Below are positions 1 through 10,679 of a stretch of 64,000 nt of DNA, piece by piece. Numbering within the stretch: position 1 is the first letter of the stretch; every line of letters begins with the position of its first letter. The position numbers were made by a program, and so were the translations under genes. Location of the stretch: NCBI GenBank assembly GCA_026770575.1, contig MU657206.1:237255-301254 (forward strand). The letters are read 5' to 3'. The notes under the pieces were generated by a model, which saw only the letters and a program-made list of their open reading frames with translations, made no database searches and had not been told where the DNA came from. Source of the DNA: Pelagophyceae sp. CCMP2097. Taxonomy: Eukaryota > Sar > Pelagophyceae.

Positions 1-10
1 CGCGTTGCAG

Positions 11-373
11 ATGACGCTCGTGGGCCACACCAGCGAAGTCATGAGCTGCGCGTTCTCGCCCGACGGCAAGCGCCTCTTGACGGCGAGCGACGGGACGGTG
101 CGGCTCTGGGACGCCAAGACGGGCGCGCCGCAGAAGACACTCGTTGGGCACACCGCTGACGTCTGGTGCTGCGCCTTCTCGGCCGACGGCAAGCGCGTCG
201 TGACGGCGAGCAAGGACAAGACGGTACGTATCTGGGACGCCGAGACGGGCGCGCTGCTGATTATGATCGAGGGGCACACCGGCATCATCTTCAGCTGCAC
301 GTTCTTGCCCGACGGCAAGCGTATCGTGACGGCGAGCAGCGACGGGACGGCGCGGCTCTGGACCGCCTTCTAA
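11..373 (+). CDS. WD40-repeat protein, 3' end only
   Basis: The last 120 residues of a WD40 beta-propeller protein; the rest lies left of the window. Three repeats are visible, each with the GH dipeptide (VGHT, VGHT, EGHT), a CAFSPDGKR-type strand and a closing WD-like pair (LWDA, IWDA, LWTA). The frame begins directly after TTGCAG at 5-10, which looks like a splice acceptor, so the ATG at 11 is probably an internal methionine. The stop is TAA at 371-373. WD40 propellers are protein-interaction scaffolds and the specific role cannot be told from three blades. The near-identical repeats suggest recent internal duplication. Confidence 0.85.
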   Translation: MTLVGHTSEVMSCAFSPDGKRLLTASDGTVRLWDAKTGAPQKTLVGHTADVWCCAFSADGKRVVTASKDKTVRIWDAETGALLIMIEGHTGIIFSCTFLPDGKRIVTASSDGTARLWTAF

Positions 374-592
374 TTTTGTGGACGCCCCAGCATCACGTGG
401 GATAGTGTACACTCGACGAGTCTATGAGTCGAGCATCGGGAGTGGGAACGTCGTGCGGTGCGATCGACTGGGCGTTTGCCCCCTCGGGACCGGCGCTCCC
501 CCGGATATAAACGAACACCCTCATCCCGTGAGTGGTAATCGCCTCCCGCGGGCGCCCCTGGTATCTTCGTCGACTTTGCAGGGAGGAGGCGC

Positions 593-2592
593 TTAGTAGA
601 CAAGGATGGAGGAAATGGACGTCTTGACGCTGTCGCGCGCGCGCAGTGGCACCGGGGCCTTAATGGCGCAGCGGTTCCCCATTCGGGTGCAATCGATGGC
701 GTAGCGGCGCCACTCGTCGGCGGGCTCGCAGCGTTGGTTGGGCGCGAGCTTGCAGACGGGCTTGCCGCCGGCCTCGTAGTCGGGCAGCGACGCCACGGGC
801 GTGACGAAGAAGGACAGGCGCACCTCGTTCTCCTTCTTCGGCAGAGCGCCGCTCAGCGCGCGGTGCTGCAGCACGTCGACGCGGAGGTTCTGGACGTAGT
901 TGCCCGGAGCCTGCGCGACCTGGCACGCTCTGCACGGCTCGCCGTCGACGGACACGGACAGCTCCATGTGCCAGTTCGCCGAGAGCAAAGGCTTTGACCA
1001 CTCGTGTGTCGCCTCGGAGACGTAGACCACTGAGGCGCCGGCGGCAAAGGGCACGACGACGTCGAGGGTGCCCGCGGCCTCGCCTAGAGCATCCTATGGT
1101 ATTCTATGGTATCTATAGTATACAACTCACCGCCGACAAAGCCTCGCTTCTGGTCGTAGTAGGAGCAGTGTTTTTTTGTTTCGTAGCACTCTTGAGCAGA
1201 CCGCCGCCGCGCGCCGCTGCGCGCCGCGGCGGCAGCGGGGTCGACGGGGCCGCAAAAGCGCGTGGCGCCCCGGGGGCACCGCGACCGCCCCGCCGGCTGG
1301 CTCCGCCACATCGTCTGCGCCGTCGAATTGTCGACGACGTCGCCAAGATCCGGGCCCCGCGGCGCCTTTGGCAGCGTGGCCATGGCGCAGAACGACGTCG
1401 TCGCGCACGTGGGGCCCTTGCAGGCCGACGTGGCGGGGCCGAGCGGCGGCCGCGCGCCGTCGCCGAGGCCCGACGCGGCGGCGGCGTCGAGGCCGCGCCG
1501 GAGCGCGAGGAGGACGTGGTACGCGAGCTGCTTGCCCATGACCTCGTGGCCGAGGGCGCCCGGGTGCCAATTGACGAAGAGCTTTCCCGGCCGGACGAAC
1601 GGCAGCATCTCCGGCTCCGCCTCGATGTCGACGCCCTCAAACTCGGCGCGGACGTGGTGGCCGTCAGGCGGCGAGAGCGGGCAGTCCCCAACGTGCTTAC
1701 CGCCGCAGGCGCCGCCGCCGCCGCGCTTGGTGCGCTTCGCCGGGGCGGCGGCGCGGAGGTGGTCAAAGGCCGTCCCAAACGCGGAAAACACCGCGGCGCC
1801 CTCCGTTTCCGCGTAGCGCTTACCGAGCGCGCCTTCGGGCAGGAGCATCTCGCGGAGCCGCTTCGACTTGTCGCCGAAGCCGTCGGTATCCATCTGCAAA
1901 AAGAAGACGGCCGGCCGCTGCGCAATCGCCCAGGCGTTGCGCGCGAAGACCTCGACGGCGCCGGCGGCGCCGCCCGCGCCGTCGGAGATGAGGCCGTCCG
2001 CAAAGTCCCAGTACTCCCACTCGCGGACGATCAAGTCGGCGTCGTCGCCGCAGATCGTGCGGACGCACATGGAAGCCGGGAACGGCTCGCGGCCGCCGAC
2101 GGCGAGGTTGCGCACCTCGACATTTACGCCAAGGGCGGCAAAAACGGGCTTCAGCGCGCGCTCTAGGACGGCGGGATAGGCCGTGTTCCCGAAGCCGTCG
2201 TGGCCCGCCGTAACGGAAGACCCGAGCACGCCCACGGTGAACTTGCCACTGCCCTTGCCGGCGACGAGTCTGGCGAGCTTGCCGTCGAGGGCCTGCGATA
2301 GGCCCGTCGTGCGGTGGACGAGGGCCGCGTCGAGGATTGGCGCATCGCCGCCGTAGTACGCCATCGCCGCCTTTAGCGCCGCGTCCACGACGGCGCCAGC
2401 GATTTTTAGGCGATCGCCGCCGGCCGCCGGCGCCGCGGGCTCGTGCGAATGGCTCTGCCGCACCCACGCCGCGACCTCTGCGCCGTGCTGAAGGCGCTTG
2501 TGCCGGTCCTCCGAGCCCTCGGCGAGCGACGCCGACGACGCCGAGGCGCCGACGAGGCCCATCAAGACCACGAAAGCGCGCGGCGGCGTCAT
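593..2592 (-). CDS. secreted SGNH/GDSL-type hydrolase
   Basis: Two exons, 2592-1131 and 1083-593, joined across a 47-nt intron (GTGAGT...CTAG) in phase 1, giving 650 residues. The N-terminus is hydrophobic (MTPPRAFVVLMGLVGASA), a likely signal peptide. Around residues 118-170 is the block I-like segment VGVLGSSVTAGHDG with the candidate nucleophile serine, followed by NLAVGG. Further on, NWHPGALGHEVMG matches the block V HPxxxGH motif, but Asn-Trp stands where most family members have Asp two residues before the His. The C-terminal exon adds about 160 residues with several cysteines, perhaps an extracellular domain. Substrate unknown (ester or acetyl group on a glycan or lipid is typical of the fold). 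The start ATG is the only one giving a signal peptide. Confidence 0.7.
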
Positions 2593-3022
2593 CCGAGGGA
2601 CTTTCTCCCCAACGTCGGGCTTGGCGCGCGCTGTTCCGCGCGCGGATTAGCGGGCCGGATTTTAACAGAGGATGCATCTAGGATTTAATGAATTACTCTT
2701 TCGCGACACTTTTAGCGACGTTTTCGACGCACATCAGCTTTCGAACAGCTGTGCATATGCGAGCGGTCGTCCTCTCTCGCGTCGTGTTCCCGAGCGTGGA
2801 CAACCCCAGCTCGCGGGCGAGCGAGCGAGCGAGCTCCTCGACGAGCGATCGGCAGCGCGGAGTCGGCAGCGCGCGCCGAAAGACTTTTACAAAAAGACTG
2901 CGGTTTTCTTACCGCGGAGCACTGGCTCGTTCTGAATTGGGTTCGCTCGTCCACGCTCGGCGGCGCGAGGCTCGTGCGGCTCGGGTGCGGCTTGGGCTCG
3001 TGCGGTTTGAGGCTCGGCGGGC

Positions 3023-5250
3023 TCAGTCGGCGTCCGAGTCGGAGTCCGAGTCGGACGTGTCCGAGGCGGAGTCGCACTCGTTGAAGTTCGGCGGGCGCAT
3101 GGCGTAGTTGGTGTAGATGACCTTGTTGGAATACTCGCGCAGCGTGCGGCGCGGCGGCGGCGGCGGCGGCTGCGACATGGTGCCCGGGTACTGCTTGACC
3201 CGCCGCTGCACCTGCGGCCGCGGCGCAACCGGCGCGCCGTCGGCCGCCTCGCCGTCGGCGGGCACGGCGGTGCCGCGGCGCGGCTTCTTCGGCTCTTTCG
3301 GTTCGACTTCCGCCCACGCGCCGAATTCACGCAGCTCCTCGTCGATGCGCCGGTTATCCTCCTGCGCGGGCCGCGCTCAAGCGCGGCGCGGCGCGCGGCG
3401 GGAGGACGCACCGCTTGCTTGACGGACTCGAGGCACAAATCCTGGTACGCGTCGACCCCCTCGCGCTCCTCGCGCTCGCCGGCCAGCTCGTGGACCAAAG
3501 CGTGGCGCGCGGCGCGGAACTGCGGGTCCTTGGCCTTGAGCGCCAGGAGCTCCTCCAAAAACGTCTCGTCGACGGCGCCCCAAAACGACGAAAAGTCGCA
3601 CCACGACGGTACCTGTGAAACGGTTGGAGGGGCGCTCCGACGGCAGTGGCACGCACGCGGTCCCAGTCCTGGATGAACTCGTGGAACTCCTTCTCGTGCA
3701 TGACGAGGTGCATCAGCGACCGGTACGGGCCGCGCTCCGGTTCCTTAAAACGCGTCGCAGCGTTTGTGGCGGCGGGGCCCAAGGAGGCGACCGCGCGCGC
3801 AAAGGGGACGCTACCTCGGTCATCTCGACGTCCTCCTCGGGCTCGTCGTCGTCGCTGTCGATCTCTTCGCCGTCGGCGCGTACGGAGCGCGCCGGCCGGT
3901 GGTAGACTTGCCGGACTTCGCCGTCGGCGCCCTCGACGTCGTAGTGCTCCCAGTGGTCGTCCATCAGCGTCTGGATAATGAAGTGGTAGTGCTCGACCCA
4001 CATGGCCGGCGGATGGCGCGAGCACGTCGGGATGAGCGGGGACGTCGCGTAGTACGCTGCGGGGGAAGCGTCGTCAGCGCGCGCGGGCGGCGGCGTCGGG
4101 TTCGAACAGTCTTTTCGCGTGCCAGGTGCACGCGCGAGGTCCGGACGGGGATTACGCACCGGCGCGGATCTCGTCGCTTTGCTGCTTCCAGTCGTCGGCG
4201 GCGTCGTTCTCGATCCAGACGTGCATCGCGCGCCGCTCCTCGTCCCCAGGAAAAAAGCCGCGGGCGTTGCCAATGTCGCCGACGTTCTGGATGGCGCCGA
4301 AGTCGAGCCAGCGCGAGCGCTCGTAGTCCTTGAAGCTGCCCACAGTCGCGTGCGCCGACGGCGGGAGCACGTGGTCCACCAGCACCGGCTTAGGGTTGAA
4401 GCCCAGGATGCCTACGACCGGCGTCGACTGCGGACCGCCGCGCCTCGATGCCTCCAACGGCCGCAAGAAGTTCTTTCGAAGGCGTTTCCCGGCGGCGCAC
4501 GCACCAAACTCGCTGACGACTTCGTCCTCTTCCGGAAAGAACGTCATCTGCCGCTCGTCCTTGGCCCACCACATGGCGCGCTGCTCCTTGAACTTCAAAG
4601 CGTCGAGCGCGGACTCGTAGAACTCCGGGGCCGGGTTGGATTCGTTCACGAACGGGTGGTCGCCGTAAATCTCGCCGTGCTTGAAGGGCCCGCCCGCCAG
4701 CGGCGGGTCCACGGGCGGCCGCGGCGGCACCATCATCACCGCCTCGCCGTCACCGTCGTTCGGCGCCGCCCACTCCTCGAGCTCGTTCTAGTTTGGAGAC
4801 GCGTGAGGCGCGCGCATGACCCTTCTTCTCCTCGCGCGCGCGCGCGGGGCGGCGGTTGCCCCACGCCCTCGGCCGGCGTTTTCTGCGCGGGACGCGGCGC
4901 AGCGCCATGTCCTCGCCGCGCGCGATGCCGTCCCAATCGGAGTCCTCCGACGACTCCGGCTCCGAGTCTTCTTCTTGAGAGTCGAACTCGTCTTCCGCAA
5001 AGGCCTCGTGGTAAAGTAGCACATCCTCAACATTCGTCAGTCCGCCTTCTTCGAAATCGCCTGAGGGCGCGGGCGCGTGGAGGAGGAGGGGCGCCCAATG
5101 ACCCCAGCGAAAAAAGGACCGGCGTCGGCGGCCCCCGCGTCGGCGCGGGAGGCTTCGACGGCGGCGGGGCGCACCGGTCGAAAGAACGTGAGGCCCAGGG
5201 GTCTCGAAGAGGTGGTTGCCCGTCGTGTACTCGACCAGCTCGAGCTTCAT
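3023..5250 (-). CDS. conserved-looking protein of unknown function, seven exons
   Basis: Exons 5250-5175, 5060-4894, 4787-4160, 4056-3815, 3743-3657, 3612-3412 and 3361-3023 join in frame to 579 residues; only the second donor (GTCCCG at 4893) is weak. The protein starts MKLELVEYTTGNHLFETPG, has acidic Ser/Glu/Asp-rich stretches in exons 2 and 4, a tryptophan-rich middle (MWWAKDERQ, WLDFGAIQNVGDIGN, MWVEHYHFIIQTLMDDHWEHY) and ends in an (SD)n acidic tail. I recognise no family. The acidic tails suggest a soluble, possibly nuclear protein, but that is a guess. A further intron lies in the 5' untranslated leader (5265-5365) and is a copy of intron 1. Confidence 0.6.
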
Positions 5251-5264
5251 GATGGCGCCGGCGC

Positions 5265-5365
5265 CTGCGCGGGCGCGGGCGCGTGGAGGAAAAGGGGCGC
5301 AAAGGCGACGCCAGCGAAAAGGACCGCCGTCGACGCCCCCCACCTCGGCCGGCGGCGGGGCGCAC
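5265..5365 (-). other. 5'-leader intron, homologous to the next intron (5061-5174)
   Basis: On the minus strand the segment begins ACCG/GTGCGCCCCGCCGCCG and ends GCGCCCGCGCAG/GCG, just upstream of the ATG at 5250. The first coding intron begins with the same ACCG/GTGCGCCCCGCCGCCG and shares GGTCCTTTT, TCGCTGG, GCGCCCC and CCTCCACGCGCCCGCGCC in the same order. An in-frame stop upstream means the preceding exon is untranslated. See the finding on introner-like copies. Confidence 0.6.
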
Positions 5366-5740
5366 CGGTGGAGAAGAACAAGGCTCTGCGAAAGATCTAG
5401 AGATCTGCGAAGCTTTTGAATTCGTGGTTAACGGCCTAACGGGCTGCGGCGGCACGGCGCAAAAAAGACGTCGGCGTGGTCGGTGGGCGCAGGGGAATGG
5501 GCCGGAAGAGGCGCGAAGAGCGTCTGCGCTCCCTCGAGCAATCCGAAAATGACCCCGAAAATGACCCCACCGAGTTCACAGCTCCTTTAGACGCCAACGC
5601 GAGCGATTCACAGCTCCTTTAGACGCCAACGCGAGCGACTCGTATGCGCACGGATACCGTCCTCGCATCGGGTGCGGAGTCTTTCTTCGGCGGAATTAAG
5701 GGAACGAGGTCGGCGGCGGTTTGCGGCCGTGGGGTCATAA
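5366..5740. other. intergenic spacer with a perfect 32-bp tandem duplication
   Basis: Contains the leader of the unknown gene on the left and the 3' flank of the sterol reductase on the right. Bases 5575-5606 are repeated exactly at 5607-5638. A shorter duplication (aaaatgacccc) lies at about 5546-5568. No coding region seen. Confidence 0.6.
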
Positions 5741-7789
5741 TCAGACGACGTAAGGGATGAAGAGGTAAGGCACGCGCTTCTTGTACTCGGGCCAGTCGTC
5801 GCCATACTTGGCGGCGCAGGCGTGATCGTCGCGTAGCGCGCGGTGCACTAGGAGCACCGCAAAGTACGTGCAGTAGAAATACGGGATCTAGCGAGCGGCG
5901 TTCCAGAGGCGCCCTCGGACGAAGGCGACTCTCGGACGAAGACGACCCCCTGACGCCAGGGCGACTCGCCGGGCTGACGAAGCCGGTGGTGAGGCACCAG
6001 GAGAGCGACATGAGCCAGTCGCCCGTGTAGTTGATCTTGCGCGCGGCGCCCCAGAAGCCCGAGACGATGAGCTTGGTGCCGCGCTTCGTGGGCATCCACT
6101 GGATGCCCGCGGCCATGGCCTTTTCCGGCTCGCTGCGGAAGAAGTCCTTTTGGCCGTTGGCGCCGCGGAAGATGGCGTAGCCGGCGCAGTTGAGCAGCAC
6201 GATGCAGGCGAGCCTGCGGCCGGGCATCCACGGGGCGGCGGCCCGGCGGCATCCACGCGGCGGCGGCCCGGCGGCGGGGGCTCACGCGAGCGTGCCGAGG
6301 TGCGGGTCGTGCGTCACGAGGAAGCGCGCCTGGAGACAGTACGTGAACGGCACCCAGGCCAGGTCGCCAAAGGCGAGCATGTAGCCAAAGCCGTCGGTGG
6401 TGATGTCCATCGTCGTCAAGATGGCTTTTTCCGAGTACAGCGCGTCCCAGACGTAGACGCAGTGGAACGCGACGACGACCCACATGGGCGCCGAGACGCT
6501 GCCGCGCAGCGCCGCCTGCTTCATCACAAAGCCCATGTCGATGAAGATCCACCCTGCGAGGCGCGCGTCAGCGAAGCGGCGCAGTGGTCCGCTTTGGGAA
6601 TCGTTTCTCCGCGGCGGCGCTTACCGATGAGTCCCGGCCGGAGCTCGCAAAAGCACTTCAAGTCAAAGCTTCCGAGGCGCGGGTTCAGCTCGCGGCCCAT
6701 GAAGAAGTCGTAGACGCCGCAGCCCGTCGAGCCGGGCAGCGCGAGCATGGGCTTGGACGCGCGGAACGATGCAACGTACAGCGCGGTAGAGAGAAACGCC
6801 GCCACGACGCACGCCGACACCTGGACAAAGCGGGTGATCGTCCCCGGCCCCTCTTGCTCCAAAAATGACGCTGCGTTTGGACGGCGAGGGAGAGGAAGTC
6901 GTCGTAGATGAACGCAAGCGGCACCTTGCCGAGGCCCACAAAGTGGCCCTCGTCGAACTCCGGCCAGCCTAGGCGGACAGCGTGCGCCGTGCGAACCGCC
7001 GTCGATGCGGAGACAGCCCCCGCGGGAGGCGCACCGTGGCCCATCAGCGCGAGCGAGACCCAGAACGCGAGGTGGCCGTTGATCTTGTACGGCAGCCTGC
7101 GCATCGTCGTGGACACAGACCCATGGAGCCGGGGAGACGCACCGCGTCTGGCCGTCGCGGAGTACGGCGCCGAGCGCGACTTCGCCGGGGAGGACGAGCT
7201 GCAGAACCGCTTGGAACAATATCCAGCTGACGACGACGGCAAACGACTTGAGCGAGAAGAGCTCCGAGAGCTCCGGCAGCTTAAAGGCGGCGAGAGGGCT
7301 CGGCCCGACGCAAAACGTTTCGCCGCACGCCGCGCCGAGGCCGAGGATGACCGCGGGCAGGAGCACCATCGTCGCGCACGCGCCCGCGGGGCCGCCAAAC
7401 TCGTACTCGTGCGCCGGAGCCGCCGCCACCGCCGCGGGCGCCGGCGACGCGGGCGCCTGCGACGCGGGCGCCTGCGACGCGGGCGCCTGCGACGCGGGCG
7501 CGGGTCTCGAGGGACACACAGGCGCGGGACTCGAGGGGCCTCGCGCGGGAGCCCTTGGAGCCCCGGCCTTTGGAAGCGTCGCCTCGATGTTCGAAACACC
7601 GGTACGAGTCCTCGGAGCCGGGATTCTAATACGACGACGCCGCGGGCGCGCGGCGGCGGGCGGCGCGTCGTCGTCGTCGTCGTCCGCGGCGGCGCGCTTG
7701 CTGGTGCGCGTGGACCGCCGCGGCGTCTCCTTTTCGGGCGACGCCGCGCCGGGCCGGCGCTTCGTCGCCGACCGCAGAGTCGCGGGCAT
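5741..7789 (-). CDS. ERG24: Delta14-sterol reductase (ERG24/LBR family)
   Basis: Seven exons (7789-7143, 7096-7035, 6968-6883, 6820-6625, 6553-6286, 6213-5979, 5887-5741) give 546 residues. The C-terminal 350 residues form the multi-pass sterol-reductase domain, which reduces the C14-C15 double bond with NADPH after C14 demethylation, in the ER or nuclear membrane. Diagnostic stretches are [42 protein letters not shown] and [18 protein letters not shown]; the RELNPR form favours C14-reductase over 7-dehydrocholesterol reductase. About 190 N-terminal residues are hydrophilic and basic ([25 protein letters not shown]) with an acidic run and a (PASQA)n repeat encoded by a 15-bp tandem repeat near 7440-7510. 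This recalls the chromatin-binding head of lamin B receptor. Head-to-head with the oxygenase gene, 192 bp apart. Confidence 0.92.
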
Positions 7790-7981
7790 CCCGAGGCCGA
7801 AGCGTGGAGGCCGCCGCGGCGCCGGAGGTGGGAACTGAACGCCCAACTGGGGATCGCCGAGCTGCACGCAAATGCACAGACTTTCAACTAAGTCTTGTGC
7901 ACTGACAAGAACTAAAGTTTTGGACCGTCCGAACCAACTTTCTCGCGCCTGGAAGCTTCGCCGGGCCGGGCGTCCAGGCAG
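7790..7981. promoter_or_regulatory. shared divergent promoter region
   Basis: A 192-bp spacer between the start codons of the sterol reductase (minus) and the oxygenase (plus), so both promoters must lie here or overlap the leaders. No TATA box or other motif stands out. The inference rests on gene orientation only. Confidence 0.4.
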
Positions 7982-9334
7982 ATGAGCGAAGGGAGCGCCG
8001 CCGCCGGTGACGGCGGCGCGCAAAAGCTGACGCGGCGGCGCGACGCCGTCGTCGACACGAAGAGCGAAGAGGAGGCGCGCAAGCTCAAGCGGCAAAAGTT
8101 AGTGGAGCGGCAGGCCGACGCCACGCGAGTCTGGCGGCGTCCCCGGGCCCATCGAAGGGCCCATAAGAGCCGCACGCATCGAGGGCAGGTTCGTGCGGCG
8201 CGAGGCGAAGCGCGTTTCGGCAAAAGCCAAGGCGCTGGAGTTTGACGCAGACGGCTTTGCAGTCAACGAGCCGCAGCTCGGCGTCGGTGCGCCTTTGATG
8301 CTGCGGAGCGCCTCCTTGAAGCCCACCGAAATTTCCGCGTTTCAGGGCGGTGGCGCGTCGGCGCGGCGGACTTTGCGGTGCTGCGGGAGGCGCACGAGAC
8401 CATCAAGTCTCGCATCCTCGACGCAAAGGGCGCCATGGGCTGGGCCGGCGGGTCCGACGCCACGGACTCGCGCTGGCGCTGCTACGGCCTGCCCCGCGGC
8501 GCCGAACAGCGGCTGCGCGACGGCGGCGTAAACTTCCACTCGTTCGAGACGCGCGGCGCCGACGGCCGCGCGCAAGAGGAGCAACGCAACTGGGCCTCGT
8601 GCTGCGACGTGGAAATTTTGGTGCGGCGCGCAAACGCCGGCTCCGTTGCTTGGAAGCTCCGGCAGGACGACTGATCACCGTAGGACGAGCTCGATGCGGC
8701 GCTCTGCAACGTGGCCGCCTCGGCGGCGCGGGCCGTCGGAAACGCGTACCCGCCGGGCGCCGGCCGCGACGACCTCGTCGCGCTGCAGCCGAACGTGCAC
8801 GCGGGCGCCGCGCACTTGCCGTCGCACTTTGACTGGTGCGTTTGTAGGGGGCGTCCGTTCCACAAAAAACTCTTCTCGCTGTCGGGCGGCAATGCACGCT
8901 GCGGTAGGCCGCTCCACGACGGCTTTGGCGTCGTCATCGTGACTATCTCGATGCAGCGGTCCGCGACCGTTGTCCTCAACGACGATCAGGCAAAGGAATG
9001 GTGAGCCTCGCCGCAGAGGAGAGTCGTTGGAATCGCGCCGACGGCTGCACCGCGCAGGTCGTTCAATCTCGACGCCGGCGAGGCGTACGCGCTGACGGGC
9101 AAGGCGCGCAACGTCTGCTCGCACGGTGCGCGCCGTCCCTGCGCTCCCGCCCCGGGCACGGCGGTTCCCGGACCTTCGCGGGCAGGCGTGCTCTGCGACC
9201 CCAAGGTCGTGGACCGCGAGTCGCTGAACCTGCGCTTCGGCCTGCACACGCAACCGCGCGCCGAGCGCGAAATCTACGCCGCGTGGTCGCAGGAGCCGTG
9301 GTGCACGGCGCAGGGGCCCGTCGTCTTCGAATAG
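7982..9334 (+). CDS. 2-oxoglutarate/Fe(II)-dependent oxygenase-like protein
   Basis: Seven exons (7982-8097, 8189-8286, 8346-8620, 8684-8835, 8908-9000, 9058-9125, 9186-9334) join to 316 residues. The C-terminal half has the layout of a double-stranded beta-helix dioxygenase: the metal-binding H-x-D in LPSHFDWPLHDGFG, the distal histidine in NVCSHGV and the 2-oxoglutarate-binding arginine in SLNLRFGLH. The succession [20 protein letters not shown] is the strand region between them, resembling AlkB-like enzymes. The first 60 residues are charged ([18 protein letters not shown]) and may be a nuclear-targeting or coiled segment. Substrate (nucleic acid, protein or small molecule) is not evident. 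In the third donor I prefer GTGCGG at 8621 because it matches the window's usual donor. Confidence 0.7.
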
Positions 9335-9586
9335 CCGCGGCGGCGCCGCACGGCCCGTCCAGAAAGTCTTCGCCCGCGGCCGGGCCCCAAACTGCTGGGT
9401 CCAGTCGTTCTTCCTCTGTTTTCATCCTCTGTCTATATATTGTCCTTTTGTCACTTGGCCCGCGGAGTGAGCGTCGGCAGCCCCGCCCACCGCCCACGTG
9501 GGCCCACCGGCCGACGCGCTTAAAGCGTTGCGTTCCAACACGTGTCGCCAAACCCGGGGCTTTAGCGAAAGGAAAAGACGCGAAAG

Positions 9587-10622
9587 ATGATGGCCCACCG
9601 GCAGAGCCGCGCGCCGAAATGGGCGGTCGTCCTCGCTCTTCTCCAGTGCGGCCCGCGTCGTGCGCCCCGAGACGAAAACTCGGTCGATAATTTCTGGACG
9701 AAGACTCGGGCGGATGCATCAGAGAGTCGGCGCCCCGCCGAGTGCTTTTTGCAGGTTCGCGGGCTGCGCGGCGCAGTACGAGTCGTACCCGGCGGACTGG
9801 TGCGACCGCAAGTTCGGCACGCCGACGAGTACGACTGGCGAATGCATGTGCAAGTCGCGCTGCGAGGGCCGAGGCTGCCAAAAGGCCCAGGGCTTCATCT
9901 GGTGAGCGGGAGCGGGGAATGCGGACACTCGCGGGGGCCAAGGCGCCACGAGGGATCACCGGCGACGTCCTACAGACTCGCACCTGGCCCCTGCCGTGAT
10001 TCCCCGACGCCACGCGCTCTCCGACGCCCCTGCCGCGACACGCCGCGTAGGTACAAGCACACCGACTGCCCGAGCTGCGCCTGCGTCGCCGCCGACCCTA
10101 ACGCGCCGGTGGACCAAGGCGACGACGAGCCCGAGGACGAGACGGCCGCCGAGCCGACGGGTGACTGGTCAGTGCCGCCTGCCCTTTGCAACGACGCGAT
10201 AACTGGAAGACGCGCATCGCAGGAACCCAAACGCCGAGGCGAGCGACGACCGGACGACGGGCGAGGTGCGTGCGCGCTGATGCCGAGGCCTCTGCGAATA
10301 TGGCTCCGCACAGCGCGTCTTTGACTTTATCGATGAGCACGGTCATTCTCTCATCGCCGTCGTCCTCATCCTCGTCCTCATCGCCGTCTTCGTGCCCATT
10401 GTCGTCCTCAACGCGTATCACAAAGTGTGCGTCCCGCCAGCGCGGGCACGCGCCAGGCCGGCTGTCGTCGCGCACCAGCGGTCTAGGAACGACGCGGAAA
10501 AGGCAAAGTCCGCGGCCGCCAAGCCCGCCGCGGTTTCCAAAGCGCCCGCCGCGGCCGCCGCGGCGGACGAGGACGAGGACGAGGACGAGAAGCCCCGGAA
10601 GCGGACGCCCAAGGCGGACTAG
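9587..10622 (+). CDS. small cysteine-rich single-pass membrane protein
   Basis: Five exons (9587-9645, 9755-9901, 10051-10167, 10223-10265, 10314-10622) give 224 residues. A short N-terminal hydrophobic stretch (KWAVVLALLQ) can act as signal peptide. It is followed by a compact domain with about ten cysteines (GCAAQ, DWCDRKFG, GECMCKSRCEGRGCQK, TDCPSCACV), an acidic linker, one strongly hydrophobic helix (SLIAVVLILVLIAVFVPIVVL) and a basic, Ala/Lys-rich tail ending in an acidic run. This is the architecture of a type I surface protein, with the cysteine domain outside and the charged tail in the cytosol. No named family recognised. It ends 57 bp from the convergent DUF2499 gene. Confidence 0.65.
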
Positions 10623-10679
10623 GCCTTTGTGAAATGATCTAAGTTAATCGAGAGGCACACGAGTGCCACGACGAGGGCC

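Noticed and set aside
994..2166. Long plus-strand open frame opposite the SGNH hydrolase
   Set aside because: Arg/Ala-rich shadow of the real gene in GC-rich DNA; no motif, and the opposite strand has family motifs and a clean intron.
6821..6883. Frameshift or pseudogene break in the sterol reductase
   Set aside because: The apparent shift disappears when a 62-nt intron (6882-6821) is removed; the joined sequence matches the family.
6908..7891. Plus-strand frame opposite the sterol reductase
   Set aside because: Composition is that of an antisense shadow; the minus strand encodes an unmistakable enzyme.
8621..8683. In-frame TGA near 8672 as a selenocysteine codon
   Set aside because: The TGA lies within a GTGCGG...TAG intron; no cysteine-containing redox motif or SECIS-like hairpin was evident.
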